Part shown: piece after piece, positions 25,343 through 34,145 of the stretch | Layout: each line of letters starts with the position of its first letter | Numbering within the stretch: the first letter of the stretch is position 1 | DNA from: GYS-P2D sp964414425 | GTDB lineage: Bacteria; Bacteroidota; Bacteroidia; Chitinophagales; Saprospiraceae | Direction of reading: 5' to 3' | Length of the DNA: 54,241 bases | Assembly (NCBI GenBank): GCA_964414425.1 | Contig: CAYPWL010000026.1 | Location: forward strand, 1 to 54,241 | The notes under the pieces: generated by a model | What the model saw: the letters and a program-made list of their open reading frames with translations, nothing else | Told to the model about the DNA's origin: nothing | Databases searched by the model: none | Program-made: the position numbers and the translations under genes

Positions 25343-26032
25343 CTACCCTACCCGGTTCATTTGATGTTCGGAGTGTAAAACTCGGCGTATGGCTGTGATG
25401 TTCGTCGCAATCGCTAAAAATAAAAACCCAAGCATAAAATAATCAAGATTAGGGAGTATGGCAGCCTGCGTCAATGTGTTGGGACCATACCAATAGATCA
25501 CCCCAAAGATGATCGCCCAGATCCCAATAAATACGATACGCTCAGGACGTTGCATAAATCCTACAGCACACTCTATACCTAAAGCCTCTGCTCTGGAGCG
25601 AGCATAACTCACCATGATACTACCGATTAACGCTACAAAACAAAGTATAAAACCTAGTTGATTATTAAACAATTGGAAGTAAATACTCAAGCCCATAAAC
25701 ATGACAAACTCGCTATATCGATCAATCACGGAGTCAAAGAATGCCCCAAACTTGGATTTCATATCGTACAATCGAGCTAAGCGCCCATCCATTGTATCCA
25801 TTAACCCCGCAAATCCAAGGATAATACCAAAACCAAATAGGTTGTCGCCATAATTGATCGTAGCAAAATTAAAATAGTTGAGCAGATGAACTACAGCCAA
25901 AATATTGAGAACAAATCCAATAATGGTTATGTGGTTAGGTGTGATACCCAGCTTCTTAATAAGATGTACAAATGGGTCAAAAATCTTATAAAGGATTTTT
26001 TGCCCCGTTTCTTTGTATCCCATGGATTGCAA
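25343..26032 (-). CDS. CDP-alcohol phosphatidyltransferase, candidate phosphatidylinositol-phosphate synthase
   Basis: The 229-residue membrane enzyme shows the full family signature DxxDGxxAR-x8-GxxxDxxxD at residues 79-104 (DTMDGRLAR, then GAFFDSVID). Such enzymes displace CMP from a CDP-lipid with an alcohol at the cytoplasmic face of the inner membrane. With an inositol-phosphate synthase, a PgpA-like phosphatase and an Aur1-like gene next to it, the most likely acceptor is inositol phosphate, giving phosphatidylinositol phosphate. Other alcohols cannot be excluded from sequence alone. The gene is divergent from the fatty-acid-hydroxylase-family gene, 126 bases apart. Confidence 0.88.
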   Translation of the reverse strand: MQSMGYKETGQKILYKIFDPFVHLIKKLGITPNHITIIGFVLNILAVVHLLNYFNFATINYGDNLFGFGIILGFAGLMDTMDGRLARLYDMKSKFGAFFDSVIDRYSEFVMFMGLSIYFQLFNNQLGFILCFVALIGSIMVSYARSRAEALGIECAVGFMQRPERIVFIGIWAIIFGVIYWYGPNTLTQAAILPNLDYFMLGFLFLAIATNITAIRRVLHSEHQMNRVG

Positions 26033-26158
26033 GATATGACTTTAGATTGTTGTATCCTCGATGTGATCTTGATTGTTGTTCAATTTCTGAGTAGATGTCA
26101 ATAATTCAGCTGATTTTTCATCGAATTTTCTATAATTTCCATCTAATAAGCAGATAAC

Positions 26159-27424
26159 ATGGAAACATACGCTCTTGCGCTTACTTATGCCATTCCAGGA
26201 TTTGTTGCCTTGATCATTATTGAATATTTCGCCAGCGTCCTAATGGGTCGAGAGGTCAATCGAAGTATGGACACCATCGCAAGCCTCAGTTCAGGCATGA
26301 CTAATACACTTAAGGATTTAGTTGGCTTATCAATTGTGATATTGAGTTATGGATGGATGGTAGAGCACATGGCGCTCACGTCGATACCTTCTACAATCGC
26401 CGTATACATCACGGCATTTGTACTTATTGACTTTGCCTCTTACTGGTCTCATAGATGGAATCATGAGATTAATGTCTTTTGGAACCGTCATATCGTACAT
26501 CATAGTAGTGAAGAGTTTAACCTGAGTTGTGCTCTGCGTCAGAGTATATCTGGGATTATCGGAGTTTACTTCTTCTTATCTATACCTATGGCTTTACTGG
26601 GCATACCTGCTACGGTGGTAGCAATTGTTGGGCCGCTACATCTGTTTGCACAGTTCTGGTATCATACTCGACTGATCAACCGTATGGGTTGGCTGGAACA
26701 CATAATCGTGACACCGTCGCACCACCGAGTACATCATGCTATCAATCCTGAGTATATCGACAAAAACTATGCAGCCATCTTTATCATATGGGATAAGTGG
26801 TTTGGTACCTTTCAGGCGGAGATGGACGATGTGCCGCCAGTATATGGTGTAAAGAAAGCGGTGCAGACATGGAATCCTTTTCTGATCAATTATCAGCATC
26901 TATGGCTATTAATCAAAGATGCTTGGCGAGCTGACAAGTTAGTTGACAAGATCAAGATCTGGTTTATGCCGACAGGCTGGCGGCCAGCGGATGTCCAGCA
27001 GAATCATCCAGTAGCAGTAATTGATGATGTGTATACTCAAGTAAAATATGAGCCACAAGCCTCCACCCTACTCAAGCGATGGTCTTGGTTTCAACTCCTA
27101 TTTAACAATGCTCTGATCTACTACGCTCTCATCCATATTGCAGACTTCAGCTTCTTTGATCTGGCGATGTATGCATTGTTTATTGGGTTTTCCATATTCG
27201 CCTATACCAGTTTAATGGATCGTGATCTGATTTCTGTGATTGCAGAGGCATTTAAGGCAAGTCTTGGTCTTATCCTAATTATCAGACTTGGAGGATGGTT
27301 TGGCGTAGATAATTATATAGCGGGTGCTACAGTGATGATGATCACTTACATTATTGTTTCTCTTGTCGCCACTCTTTATTTCAATTTTGGTGAGAAGCGG
27401 TATACCACAGTAGAGATAAGTTAG
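26159..27424 (+). CDS. sterol desaturase / fatty-acid hydroxylase family di-iron membrane enzyme
   Basis: The 421-residue protein has several membrane helices and the histidine clusters of the family: SHRWNHE, RHIVHHSSEEFN and HRVHHA, which bind two irons. FWNRHIVHHSSEEFNLS and the overall layout are closest to the alkylglycerol-monooxygenase-like subgroup, though desaturation or hydroxylation of other lipids is possible. An extra C-terminal membrane region follows residue about 300. It is transcribed divergently from the inositol-lipid genes. A role in tailoring sphingoid bases or ether lipids would fit, but that is inference. Confidence 0.88.
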   Translation: METYALALTYAIPGFVALIIIEYFASVLMGREVNRSMDTIASLSSGMTNTLKDLVGLSIVILSYGWMVEHMALTSIPSTIAVYITAFVLIDFASYWSHRWNHEINVFWNRHIVHHSSEEFNLSCALRQSISGIIGVYFFLSIPMALLGIPATVVAIVGPLHLFAQFWYHTRLINRMGWLEHIIVTPSHHRVHHAINPEYIDKNYAAIFIIWDKWFGTFQAEMDDVPPVYGVKKAVQTWNPFLINYQHLWLLIKDAWRADKLVDKIKIWFMPTGWRPADVQQNHPVAVIDDVYTQVKYEPQASTLLKRWSWFQLLFNNALIYYALIHIADFSFFDLAMYALFIGFSIFAYTSLMDRDLISVIAEAFKASLGLILIIRLGGWFGVDNYIAGATVMMITYIIVSLVATLYFNFGEKRYTTVEIS

Positions 27425-27441
27425 TGGCTGAGAGGCTGTTA

Positions 27442-27972
27442 TTAAGTCTCCTTCAACAAGAGCTTATTATACTTGATCCATGGGCCTATATCGGCTGCAT
27501 AATGCTTAACCATTACTCTTGAGAGTTGGTTGATATGATTGAGATCATGGACGGTCCAAGTGGAGATCAACTGTCTCAGTGTCACCGTGCCTAAATCTGG
27601 GTGAATCCCTACTTGATCTAAGTCACTCGAGGATAGATTCCACGATTGGAGCTTCTGGATATTTTGTGCCCTCAGATTCTTAAACATCGCCAAGAGCTCA
27701 TCGGTAGTCTGTGAGCTATACAGTCTGTCTTGAGCAAATCTATCATAAGGCTCAAACCTCTTATCCTCTCGATCACTTAAGATAATCTCGGCTCTTGGAA
27801 TCCAGTCCGTGACCTCTCCATGTATGAGGTGCCCAATTATATTGTGGGCGTTCCACGTGTCTGGCCCCTCGTTGATACGATCCCAATTGTGCTCAACATT
27901 ACCTAACAAAGCGATATACACTTCAGGCGTTCTTCTTAAGATTTCGATAGATTTGTCGAGGTTGAAATTCAT
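27442..27972 (-). CDS. DinB family protein
   Basis: The product is a four-helix DinB/YfiT-like protein of 176 residues from ATG 27972 (an ATG nine bases earlier gives 179). GHLIHGEVTDW and WTVHDLNHINQLSRVM hold the three metal-ligand histidines in their usual positions. Family members are metal-dependent transferases, often using small thiols, and most are uncharacterised. The gene converges with the hydroxylase gene, leaving 17 bases between stops. It gives no clear functional link to its neighbours. Confidence 0.88.
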   Translation of the reverse strand: MNFNLDKSIEILRRTPEVYIALLGNVEHNWDRINEGPDTWNAHNIIGHLIHGEVTDWIPRAEIILSDREDKRFEPYDRFAQDRLYSSQTTDELLAMFKNLRAQNIQKLQSWNLSSSDLDQVGIHPDLGTVTLRQLISTWTVHDLNHINQLSRVMVKHYAADIGPWIKYNKLLLKET

Positions 27973-28034
27973 TTTGAACAAGGGCTTTATAAGATGAGCA
28001 TTGTCTTTATTACGCTTACAACAGCTGGGATCAG

Positions 28035-28673
28035 TTAGTCTATAAAACGATAATTGAGTCCAAGAGAGTAAATAGATAACGAGTTACTAATCCGATCCTC
28101 TCCGCTAAATCCTGTAGGAGCATTAAATACTTGTGCGGATAATTCCGCTCTTGGTGTTAACTCATAAAGTACCGTGGCTACGAATCCATGATAAAATAAG
28201 TCATTACTCCCTCCATTTTCTTCAGTTTCAAACAGCTCCAACATACCATCCATATTTAGATCTGCTTGGCCAGTAACAGTAACTCTGCTTGAATGTATAA
28301 GATTGAGTTGGTAGCCTAATCCAAAGCTTAACTTGTTAAATTTATAAACATAGGATACCGGAATAGCAAAGGAATTAATCCTTGTCGCAACAGATACCTC
28401 ACCTATCGGCACCATGTTCAAATCAAATATATCTCGGCTCCCATTGAGCAATAATGGAGCAAAACTGACACCTGATTGGATACTGCTATTCTCTGACACA
28501 TTAAATCGAGCATCAAATCCAATTGAAGGACTGAATCCAACCTCAGGCGTAAATCCAGCAAAATCCACAGTGTGCCTTGCATATGAGCCGTCAATAGAGA
28601 TGCTAAATGATTGAGCTTGAAGATGGACTAATCCAAAAAGTAAAAGTGCAGAAATCGTTGATAGGGGCTTCAT
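28035..28673 (-). CDS. small outer-membrane beta-barrel (porin family) protein
   Basis: The 212-residue product has a signal peptide (ISALLLFGLVHLQAQSF) and strand-turn patterns with aromatic ends, for example FSISIDGSYARHTVDF, YVYKFNKLSFGLGYQLNL and the final SIYSLGLNYRFID. This is the look of an eight- to ten-strand barrel of the PorT/outer-membrane-protein superfamily. The ligand or partner is unknown. It stands alone between dinB and moaC on the minus strand. Confidence 0.75.
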   Translation of the reverse strand: MKPLSTISALLLFGLVHLQAQSFSISIDGSYARHTVDFAGFTPEVGFSPSIGFDARFNVSENSSIQSGVSFAPLLLNGSRDIFDLNMVPIGEVSVATRINSFAIPVSYVYKFNKLSFGLGYQLNLIHSSRVTVTGQADLNMDGMLELFETEENGGSNDLFYHGFVATVLYELTPRAELSAQVFNAPTGFSGEDRISNSLSIYSLGLNYRFID

Positions 28674-28777
28674 AGGTAGTTAGTGTTAATGAACAATAGA
28701 GCAGGAGCAGTCCAGAAACGCTTACTAATTTGTGGATATTATCTATTCGAGAAATAAGCTAATTTCTGCGACTATAA

Positions 28778-29254
28778 TTATCGCTCATAATCAGACTTGC
28801 CACCAGTTTTTTTGATGAGCCTGGTTGACTTGATAACTATATCTTGACTAAAGCCCTTACACATGTCATAGATGGTCAAGGCTGCCACAGAAGCACCTGT
28901 TAGCGCCTCCATTTCGACACCGGTCTTCCCCTCTACTTTAACTTCAGAAGTAATCACTACCTGTCGATTATCATCAATCGAAATAGCAATATCAGATTTT
29001 GTGATTGGCAGCGGATGGCACAATGGGATGAGTTCACTTGTCTTTTTGATCGCCATGATACCAGCTAATATGGCGGTTTGAAATACAGGTCCTTTTTTAG
29101 TCGTAATATCATCATTATTCAATAATGATACGATCTCAGCTGGTAGCTGGACGATGGACTCTGCGATCGCTGTACGTTGAGTAACTGATTTTTCAGAGAC
29201 ATCTACCATTGTTGGTAAGCCTCGAGCATTTAGATGAGAGAAATTCTTAGCCAT
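28778..29254 (-). CDS. moaC: cyclic pyranopterin monophosphate synthase
   Basis: MoaC closes the pyranopterin ring in molybdenum-cofactor synthesis, after MoaA. The 158-residue product has LIPLCHPL with the catalytic region, EVKVEGKTGVEMEALTGASVAALTIYDMCK and KTGGKSD at the C-terminus; all are family signatures and the length is normal. A MOSC-domain gene lies six bases upstream on the same strand, forming a small Moco pair. moaA, moeA and a molybdoenzyme are not in this window. Confidence 0.95.
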   Translation of the reverse strand: MAKNFSHLNARGLPTMVDVSEKSVTQRTAIAESIVQLPAEIVSLLNNDDITTKKGPVFQTAILAGIMAIKKTSELIPLCHPLPITKSDIAISIDDNRQVVITSEVKVEGKTGVEMEALTGASVAALTIYDMCKGFSQDIVIKSTRLIKKTGGKSDYER

Positions 29255-29260
29255 GATATA

Positions 29261-29746
29261 CTAATTAGACTTATGCATCGCAATCGGGTCTCCTATCGCC
29301 AGCTTACCTCCTGAGATAACCGTAGCTGTGATACCTCCGTGTCCTCTCATGGCATTGTATCCCCCAGGACCGAGATTTTCTTCCATCCTTGAGCATGGCA
29401 CGCAGTATCCTGTTCCTTTGAGCACGATGCCATCCCCCAAGCTGATCTCATGGTCATGTAGCGCCAGCAGGTTGATGCCACTCACGACAATATTCCTTCT
29501 GAGGTCCAATGGGCTTACCGATTTATTCATAACTGATGCCACAAGATCAATATGCTCTTTTTGTATAAGAGACACCATTCGTTTCCCCCCTTTGCGAGCG
29601 TTGTGATCACCTGTAAGCCCCGCTTCTACAGTGATTTCTGCGGAATTCACCTCTTTGAGGTCGGCTTTTTTGATTGGGCGGAGTCCTATCCATTCTATTT
29701 TACCTACTTGAGGCATCGTCGCCTTGAGTACAGGAATAGTCTTCAT
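29261..29746 (-). CDS. MOSC domain-containing protein
   Basis: The 161-residue protein is a stand-alone MOSC domain, the fold that carries sulfur on a conserved cysteine in molybdenum-cofactor sulfurase C-termini. GDHNARKGGKRMVSLIQKEH and the cysteines in GTGYCVPCSRMEE are the expected motifs. Such small MOSC proteins are thought to handle sulfur or the cofactor for Mo enzymes. Its place just before moaC (six bases) supports a molybdenum-cofactor role. Confidence 0.92.
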   Translation of the reverse strand: MKTIPVLKATMPQVGKIEWIGLRPIKKADLKEVNSAEITVEAGLTGDHNARKGGKRMVSLIQKEHIDLVASVMNKSVSPLDLRRNIVVSGINLLALHDHEISLGDGIVLKGTGYCVPCSRMEENLGPGGYNAMRGHGGITATVISGGKLAIGDPIAMHKSN

Positions 29747-29801
29747 AAGTACACATGATTAACTGAGGTGAAGATATAGATTATGGATTCATAACAGTCA
29801 T

Positions 29802-29842
29802 AAAAAAGAATCCGCCCCTCCATTTAGCAGGAAGGGCGGTTC
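29802..29842 (-). terminator. terminator of the YceI gene
   Basis: On the minus strand a 10-bp stem with one G-T pair (arms 29830-29839 and 29812-29821), an 8-nt loop, then a T-rich run with TTTTTT. It lies 27 bases after the YceI stop. Confidence 0.85.
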
Positions 29843-29868
29843 TAAGTTCTTCTGCGGTGAGCTAATTC

Positions 29869-30549
29869 TTAGATGGCCGCTTTCCCACCTGTGATTGAGA
29901 GCTTAAGCGAGATATCGTTATTGATCGCCTTGTCACCAAGATTGTCAAAGAATGAAGATGAACCATAATTTACACCCCAATCTGTCCTATTGATCGTGAA
30001 TGGTTTAGTGGTAACATTTACATGGTTATTATCTACCGACGTCTTCGCATCAAATCCTATTTGCTTGGTCTGATCTCTAATCGCGAGATTCCCATAAATA
30101 GTGCTATTGACATCATCCTTCATCTCTAAGTGGTGCACCACCTTTGTGATTTCAAATGTGGCCGTTGGATATTTTGCCACATTAAAAAAGTGATCCTCCT
30201 TTCCTTCCGCAGTTCCTTTGAGGTGCGCTTCAAGGTTAGTTTTACTTTTCCCTTCGAGGTCTGTGACATTGATCGAGTTCATATCGATAATAAATGATCC
30301 TCCTGTAATCGTGCGATCCTTGACGGTCACACTTCCACGAGCGAGACTTACTTCTCCCGTGTGTGAGGCACCTGTAACTTTGGTAGCACCCCAACTGATT
30401 GTGCTATCGTCAGTATTCATAACTACGGTAGTCCCTGTCGATTCAGTTACTTCCTTCGCTTCTGTTACTTCGGCTTTTTCGCCGGCAGTTTCTTTACAAC
30501 CGCTCAGAACGAAACCCAAAACGGCAATACAGAACATTAGATTTTTCAT
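29869..30549 (-). CDS. YceI family lipoprotein
   Basis: The 226-residue product has a lipoprotein signal (AVLGFVLSGCKET) and an acidic linker (about 20-45), then a YceI lipocalin-like domain: STISWGATKVTGASHTGEVSL, GGSFIIDMNSINVTDLEGKSK and HFFNVAKYPTATFEITKV. YceI proteins bind long-chain amphiphiles such as polyisoprenoids in the periplasm. Lipid anchoring is common in Bacteroidota members. The gene is alone and has its own terminator. Confidence 0.92.
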   Translation of the reverse strand: MKNLMFCIAVLGFVLSGCKETAGEKAEVTEAKEVTESTGTTVVMNTDDSTISWGATKVTGASHTGEVSLARGSVTVKDRTITGGSFIIDMNSINVTDLEGKSKTNLEAHLKGTAEGKEDHFFNVAKYPTATFEITKVVHHLEMKDDVNSTIYGNLAIRDQTKQIGFDAKTSVDNNHVNVTTKPFTINRTDWGVNYGSSSFFDNLGDKAINNDISLKLSITGGKAAI

Positions 30550-30600
30550 TTTGTAAATGTTGTTTTATTCGTAATGATAGTCTAACAATTGGATCATCAA

Positions 30601-31818
30601 TTAGTTATCTTTTATTCCCCTCTTAAGCGTTAAAACTGTAATCTCTGGATACATCCCTACCCGACCAGGAAAGGCCAATAAACCAAATCCTCTGTTCACA
30701 TAGAGCTGTCTGCCTTTTTCATTATAAAGACCCATCCAATATGGATATCTGAACTTCACAGGGCTCCACTGAAATGAACCAATCTTAATCCCAAACTGCA
30801 TACCATGTGTATGTCCACTCAGGGTAAGATCGATGCGTCTGTCATATCCTAAGACTTTATACTGCCAATGGGATGGATCATGGGACATTAACAAGGTAAA
30901 TGGCTCTCCCTCTAAACCAGTCATTGCTATATCAAGATCTCCCCGCTTAGGAAAGAATCTACCGTCACCCCAGTTTTCTACACCGATAAGCGCCAGAGAT
31001 TCGGCCCCAGCATCTATAAGAACATGCTCATTGAGCAATAGCCTAAATCCCATCTTATCAAACTTAGAAAGAAGGTCATCCCAATAAGCTTGCCGGAGGT
31101 TCACATCTCGAGGAACACCGACGTAATCATGATTACCTAATACAGCATACTTTCCATATGGCGCAATCAGTGATGCAAAAGCCTCTATGTAGGGATCTAT
31201 CTCATCCTTGTGTCGATTGACTAAGTCTCCGGTGAATAAAATAAGATCTGCCTGTTGCTCATTAATAAGTTTGATTCCTTTTTGGACTTCTAATACGCTG
31301 TCCCATGTCCCAGAGTGTATATCGGATATCTGCACTATTCTCAGCCCGTCTAAGCCTTCAGGTATTCTATCAGAGTAAATGGGGACTTCTTCAACTTGGT
31401 ACTTATACTTTCCATATATCACCCCATATAGCATAGTGAACGCTATCAGGTAAGCGACAGCCAATACAATTAGGTATAGCACCTCCGTTACGCTATGCTC
31501 TACAGCAAAAAGGCCAATGATAGCATTGGTCAGCGCAATAATCAATACAGCTACAAACCATATGAACTTAGCGCTCAAAAATGAAAAGGCAGTTCCTGCC
31601 ATGAGATTGAAAAAGCTCGATCTTGGATGCCGCTGACTATTATAGGTCAGCATAGCATAGGCTAATGGCCCATAAGCAAGAATGATAAAGCAGACATAAT
31701 AGGTATAGGATGCAATCTCTGTAAACGCAGGCGATATGTTGCTAAAACTATTAAGGATTGTAGCATCTTGAAACACAAAAAGGCTAATGACAACAAATAA
31801 TCCTAAAATCCGACTCAT
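30601..31818 (-). CDS. membrane-bound metallophosphoesterase
   Basis: From ATG 31818 (MSRILGLFVVISLFVFQD) the product is about 405 residues. An ATG at 31896 would overlap the divergent DUF2461 gene and add a non-standard N-terminus, so the inner start is preferred. The N-terminal third has four or five membrane helices. The rest is a calcineurin-like phosphoesterase with all metal motifs: VQISDIHSG, FTGDLVNRH, VLGNHDYVG and SGHTHGMQFG. It is an integral membrane phosphoesterase; the substrate may be a lipid pyrophosphate or nucleotide, but this is not shown by sequence. Confidence 0.88.
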   Translation of the reverse strand: MSRILGLFVVISLFVFQDATILNSFSNISPAFTEIASYTYYVCFIILAYGPLAYAMLTYNSQRHPRSSFFNLMAGTAFSFLSAKFIWFVAVLIIALTNAIIGLFAVEHSVTEVLYLIVLAVAYLIAFTMLYGVIYGKYKYQVEEVPIYSDRIPEGLDGLRIVQISDIHSGTWDSVLEVQKGIKLINEQQADLILFTGDLVNRHKDEIDPYIEAFASLIAPYGKYAVLGNHDYVGVPRDVNLRQAYWDDLLSKFDKMGFRLLLNEHVLIDAGAESLALIGVENWGDGRFFPKRGDLDIAMTGLEGEPFTLLMSHDPSHWQYKVLGYDRRIDLTLSGHTHGMQFGIKIGSFQWSPVKFRYPYWMGLYNEKGRQLYVNRGFGLLAFPGRVGMYPEITVLTLKRGIKDN

Positions 31819-31888
31819 GTATGCGAAACTGTAGTAGCTTAAGAAGAGTTGCAAATATGACATTAGGTAGAACTGAAAAAAGAAAATT

Positions 31889-32569
31889 ATGTCCAAAACA
31901 CATTTATCTCAAGAGACTTTGAGATTCTACAAGGATCTGAGGAATAACAACAATCGGCCTTGGTTTCAAGAGCAAAAAGGGAGATATGAACTTGTTAAAG
32001 AGGAATCTAAAAGCCTACTGGGCAGTATCGAAGACGCCATGAACGAGCATGATGATATTGAGCGGGCTAAGATGTTCAGGATATACCGTGATGTGCGATT
32101 CAGCAAAGACAAGACGCCTTATAAGACCTCTATTTCTATGTCATTTCACCGCAGTAAACCAGCGCTTAGAGGTGGCTACTATGTACAGGTTACACCAGGT
32201 GGGCATTCATTTATTGCCGCAGGATTTTGGAATCCAGAATCCTCCGATCTTAAGTTGATACGGCAGAATATCGATTTTGATCATCAGAATTTCAGGAAAG
32301 CCATCAACACTCCATCGCTAACTAAAATATGGGGAGAGATGCAGGGTGATCAGGTCAAAACTTCGCCAAAAGGCTACCAAAAAGAACATCCAGCAATAGA
32401 TCTACTGAAGCACAAACAATTCATATTTACCAAGGCTTACTCTGACAAGGATGTTACTTCTCCAACGTTTGTTGATAGCATTTCGGAATCCTTCCAAGCT
32501 ATTAGACCATTTTTTGACTACATGAGCTTGATCTTAACTCATGACTTGAATGGGGAGCCACTCTATTAG
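31889..32569 (+). CDS. DUF2461 family protein (TIGR02453)
   Basis: The 226-residue protein starts MSKTHLSQETLRFYKDLRNN and has the family's core: NRPWFQEQKGRYE, MFRIYRDVRFSKDKTPYKTSIS and a glycine-rich strand GGYYVQVTPGGHSFIAAGFW. The family is widespread and uncharacterised. The gene is divergent from the metallophosphoesterase, with 70 bases between chosen starts, so they may share a control region. Confidence 0.9.
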   Translation: MSKTHLSQETLRFYKDLRNNNNRPWFQEQKGRYELVKEESKSLLGSIEDAMNEHDDIERAKMFRIYRDVRFSKDKTPYKTSISMSFHRSKPALRGGYYVQVTPGGHSFIAAGFWNPESSDLKLIRQNIDFDHQNFRKAINTPSLTKIWGEMQGDQVKTSPKGYQKEHPAIDLLKHKQFIFTKAYSDKDVTSPTFVDSISESFQAIRPFFDYMSLILTHDLNGEPLY

Positions 32570-32683
32570 CATAGATCGATTGTCTTAAGACGGTCTCTCC
32601 TAATCAGTCGGCACCAAAATTTTAGATTTTATTACTGTAATGCCATTGGTGTTTTGTATTATGGGATTTAAAGTAATTGATTA

Positions 32684-33193
32684 ATGAAAGATCTTGAGTT
32701 ACTGAGAGGCTTAAGACTTAAGGAGGATGATACAATCGAAACGTTATATGATCTGTACGGTGCAGATGTATATAGTCTTATCTCCAAAACGAAAGTTGGC
32801 AATGCATCAGAGTTGACTATTGAGACTTTCAAAGGATTCGCACAAACGATCTCTGACTTCAACCCAAAAGCCCAAACGATATGGAGCGCATTAATGGGAC
32901 ATGCAAGAAAAGTAATCCGAAACCATCGACTGACAACTGGCAGCACTATCAATGTCTCAGAAAATGACTCTGACAAGTATAACTCAATTCTTAACAGCAG
33001 CTACTCGGAGATCATTGGCAAAATATTCTTAAATGGTCTATCTCTTAAGGAGGCGACCAAGTATCTCAATATACCTGAGGGTACAGCAAGGACGAGGTTT
33101 CGATTAGCTATTAATTCTCTGAAAAATAAATATAGTAGTGAGGCAGGTAAGTTCTTAAGTCTATCACTGATCATACAATTGATTGTAATATGA
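32684..33193 (+). CDS. short, divergent ECF-like sigma factor
   Basis: The 169-residue protein has a region 4 helix-turn-helix at about 107-148 (IIGKIFLNGLSLKEATKYLNIPEGTARTRFRLAINSLK), clear for an ECF sigma factor. Region 2 is only loosely kept (LYDLYGADVYSLISKTKVGNASELTIETF), lacking the strong core-binding and -10 motifs, and a hydrophobic tail (LSLSLIIQLIVI) is unusual. Its stop overlaps the ATG of an anti-sigma gene by four bases, which supports regulatory pairing. It probably controls a small envelope-related regulon, perhaps itself. Weak region 2 leaves its activity uncertain. Confidence 0.8.
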   Translation: MKDLELLRGLRLKEDDTIETLYDLYGADVYSLISKTKVGNASELTIETFKGFAQTISDFNPKAQTIWSALMGHARKVIRNHRLTTGSTINVSENDSDKYNSILNSSYSEIIGKIFLNGLSLKEATKYLNIPEGTARTRFRLAINSLKNKYSSEAGKFLSLSLIIQLIVI

Positions 33194-34020
33194 ATTTACA
33201 AGAGATCAGAGTATCGGGACTGTTAGAGCAATATGTAATCGGTGCGCTTAACCCGGAGGAGCGAGCGCAGGTAACAGCGACTATCGCAGAATATCCTCAA
33301 CTGAAAGAAGATATCTCTCTGATCGGTGATGTACTGCGGGCATATCACAACATGGCTCCTATATCGCCACCTGACGAATTAAAAAACCAAGTCTTAGAGG
33401 CTTACAAAAATGTATCTCCCAATCGTCCATCCAAAGCAATCGGGAAGTCAGCACCTGCCCCAGTTAAAAAAAGTAATAAGTCAAATACGACATCTCAGAT
33501 TCAATGGGGCGCAATAGCGGCAGTCTTAGCGGCCGTGTTCGCTTTAGCTTGTGCTGCCCTGTTTTTCATGGATCGATCTAAAATCAATGACCTCAAGGAT
33601 GAAGTCGCCCAATTACAAAGCACTGTGTCATCGAAAGATCAAAAAATCAAGTTAATTACTACTGAGCGAGATAGTCTTTCAGTCTTGAGTGATCCTAACA
33701 ATAAGTGGTATTCCTTAAAACCCAGTTATAGATACCCCAGTGCCCAAGCATATCTAATCAAGAATACGGGTATAAATACTACTTATGCCAAGATCAAAGA
33801 GCTTCCAGAACTGCCCGAAGGGAGATCTTATAAATTGTGGATACAAGATGCGATAGGCGTGTACGAACAACTCCCAGTAAGTATAGAAAGCCTGAGCGGT
33901 GGATTTATGAATGAAGTAAAAATCCCTCTAAAGGCTGTTCGATTAGTCATATCCGTCCATAGGGATGATACAGACTACCTACCTACGCCAAGGACTATAG
34001 CAGGCACCATAGAGCTCTAA
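33190..34020 (+). CDS. RskA-type anti-sigma factor
   Basis: The 276-residue protein has an N-terminal anti-sigma-like helical part (residues 10-70; LLEQYVIGALNPEERAQV), a Pro/Lys-rich linker, one membrane helix (about 106-128), a coiled coil (INDLKDEVAQLQSTVSS) and a periplasmic RskA C-terminal domain (AQAYLIKNTGINTTYAKIKELPELPEGRSYKLWIQD). It should hold the adjacent sigma factor at the inner membrane and release it after cleavage by a signal-activated protease. The four-base overlap with the sigma gene shows translational coupling. Confidence 0.88.
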   Translation: MNLQEIRVSGLLEQYVIGALNPEERAQVTATIAEYPQLKEDISLIGDVLRAYHNMAPISPPDELKNQVLEAYKNVSPNRPSKAIGKSAPAPVKKSNKSNTTSQIQWGAIAAVLAAVFALACAALFFMDRSKINDLKDEVAQLQSTVSSKDQKIKLITTERDSLSVLSDPNNKWYSLKPSYRYPSAQAYLIKNTGINTTYAKIKELPELPEGRSYKLWIQDAIGVYEQLPVSIESLSGGFMNEVKIPLKAVRLVISVHRDDTDYLPTPRTIAGTIEL

Positions 34021-34145
34021 AGCACGAATTTTCTACTTCTACTCATTTTTTTTGAGCGTAAACAGACTTTACTTAAATCTCTTCTGTGCTTATCATGTTA
34101 TTAACTTACATCATCAATTGATTACAAGAAATAATAGATACTGCC

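Noticed and set aside
31819..31896. Upstream ATG of the metallophosphoesterase
   Set aside because: It overlaps the divergent DUF2461 gene and adds an atypical leader; the inner ATG gives the usual N-terminal membrane start.
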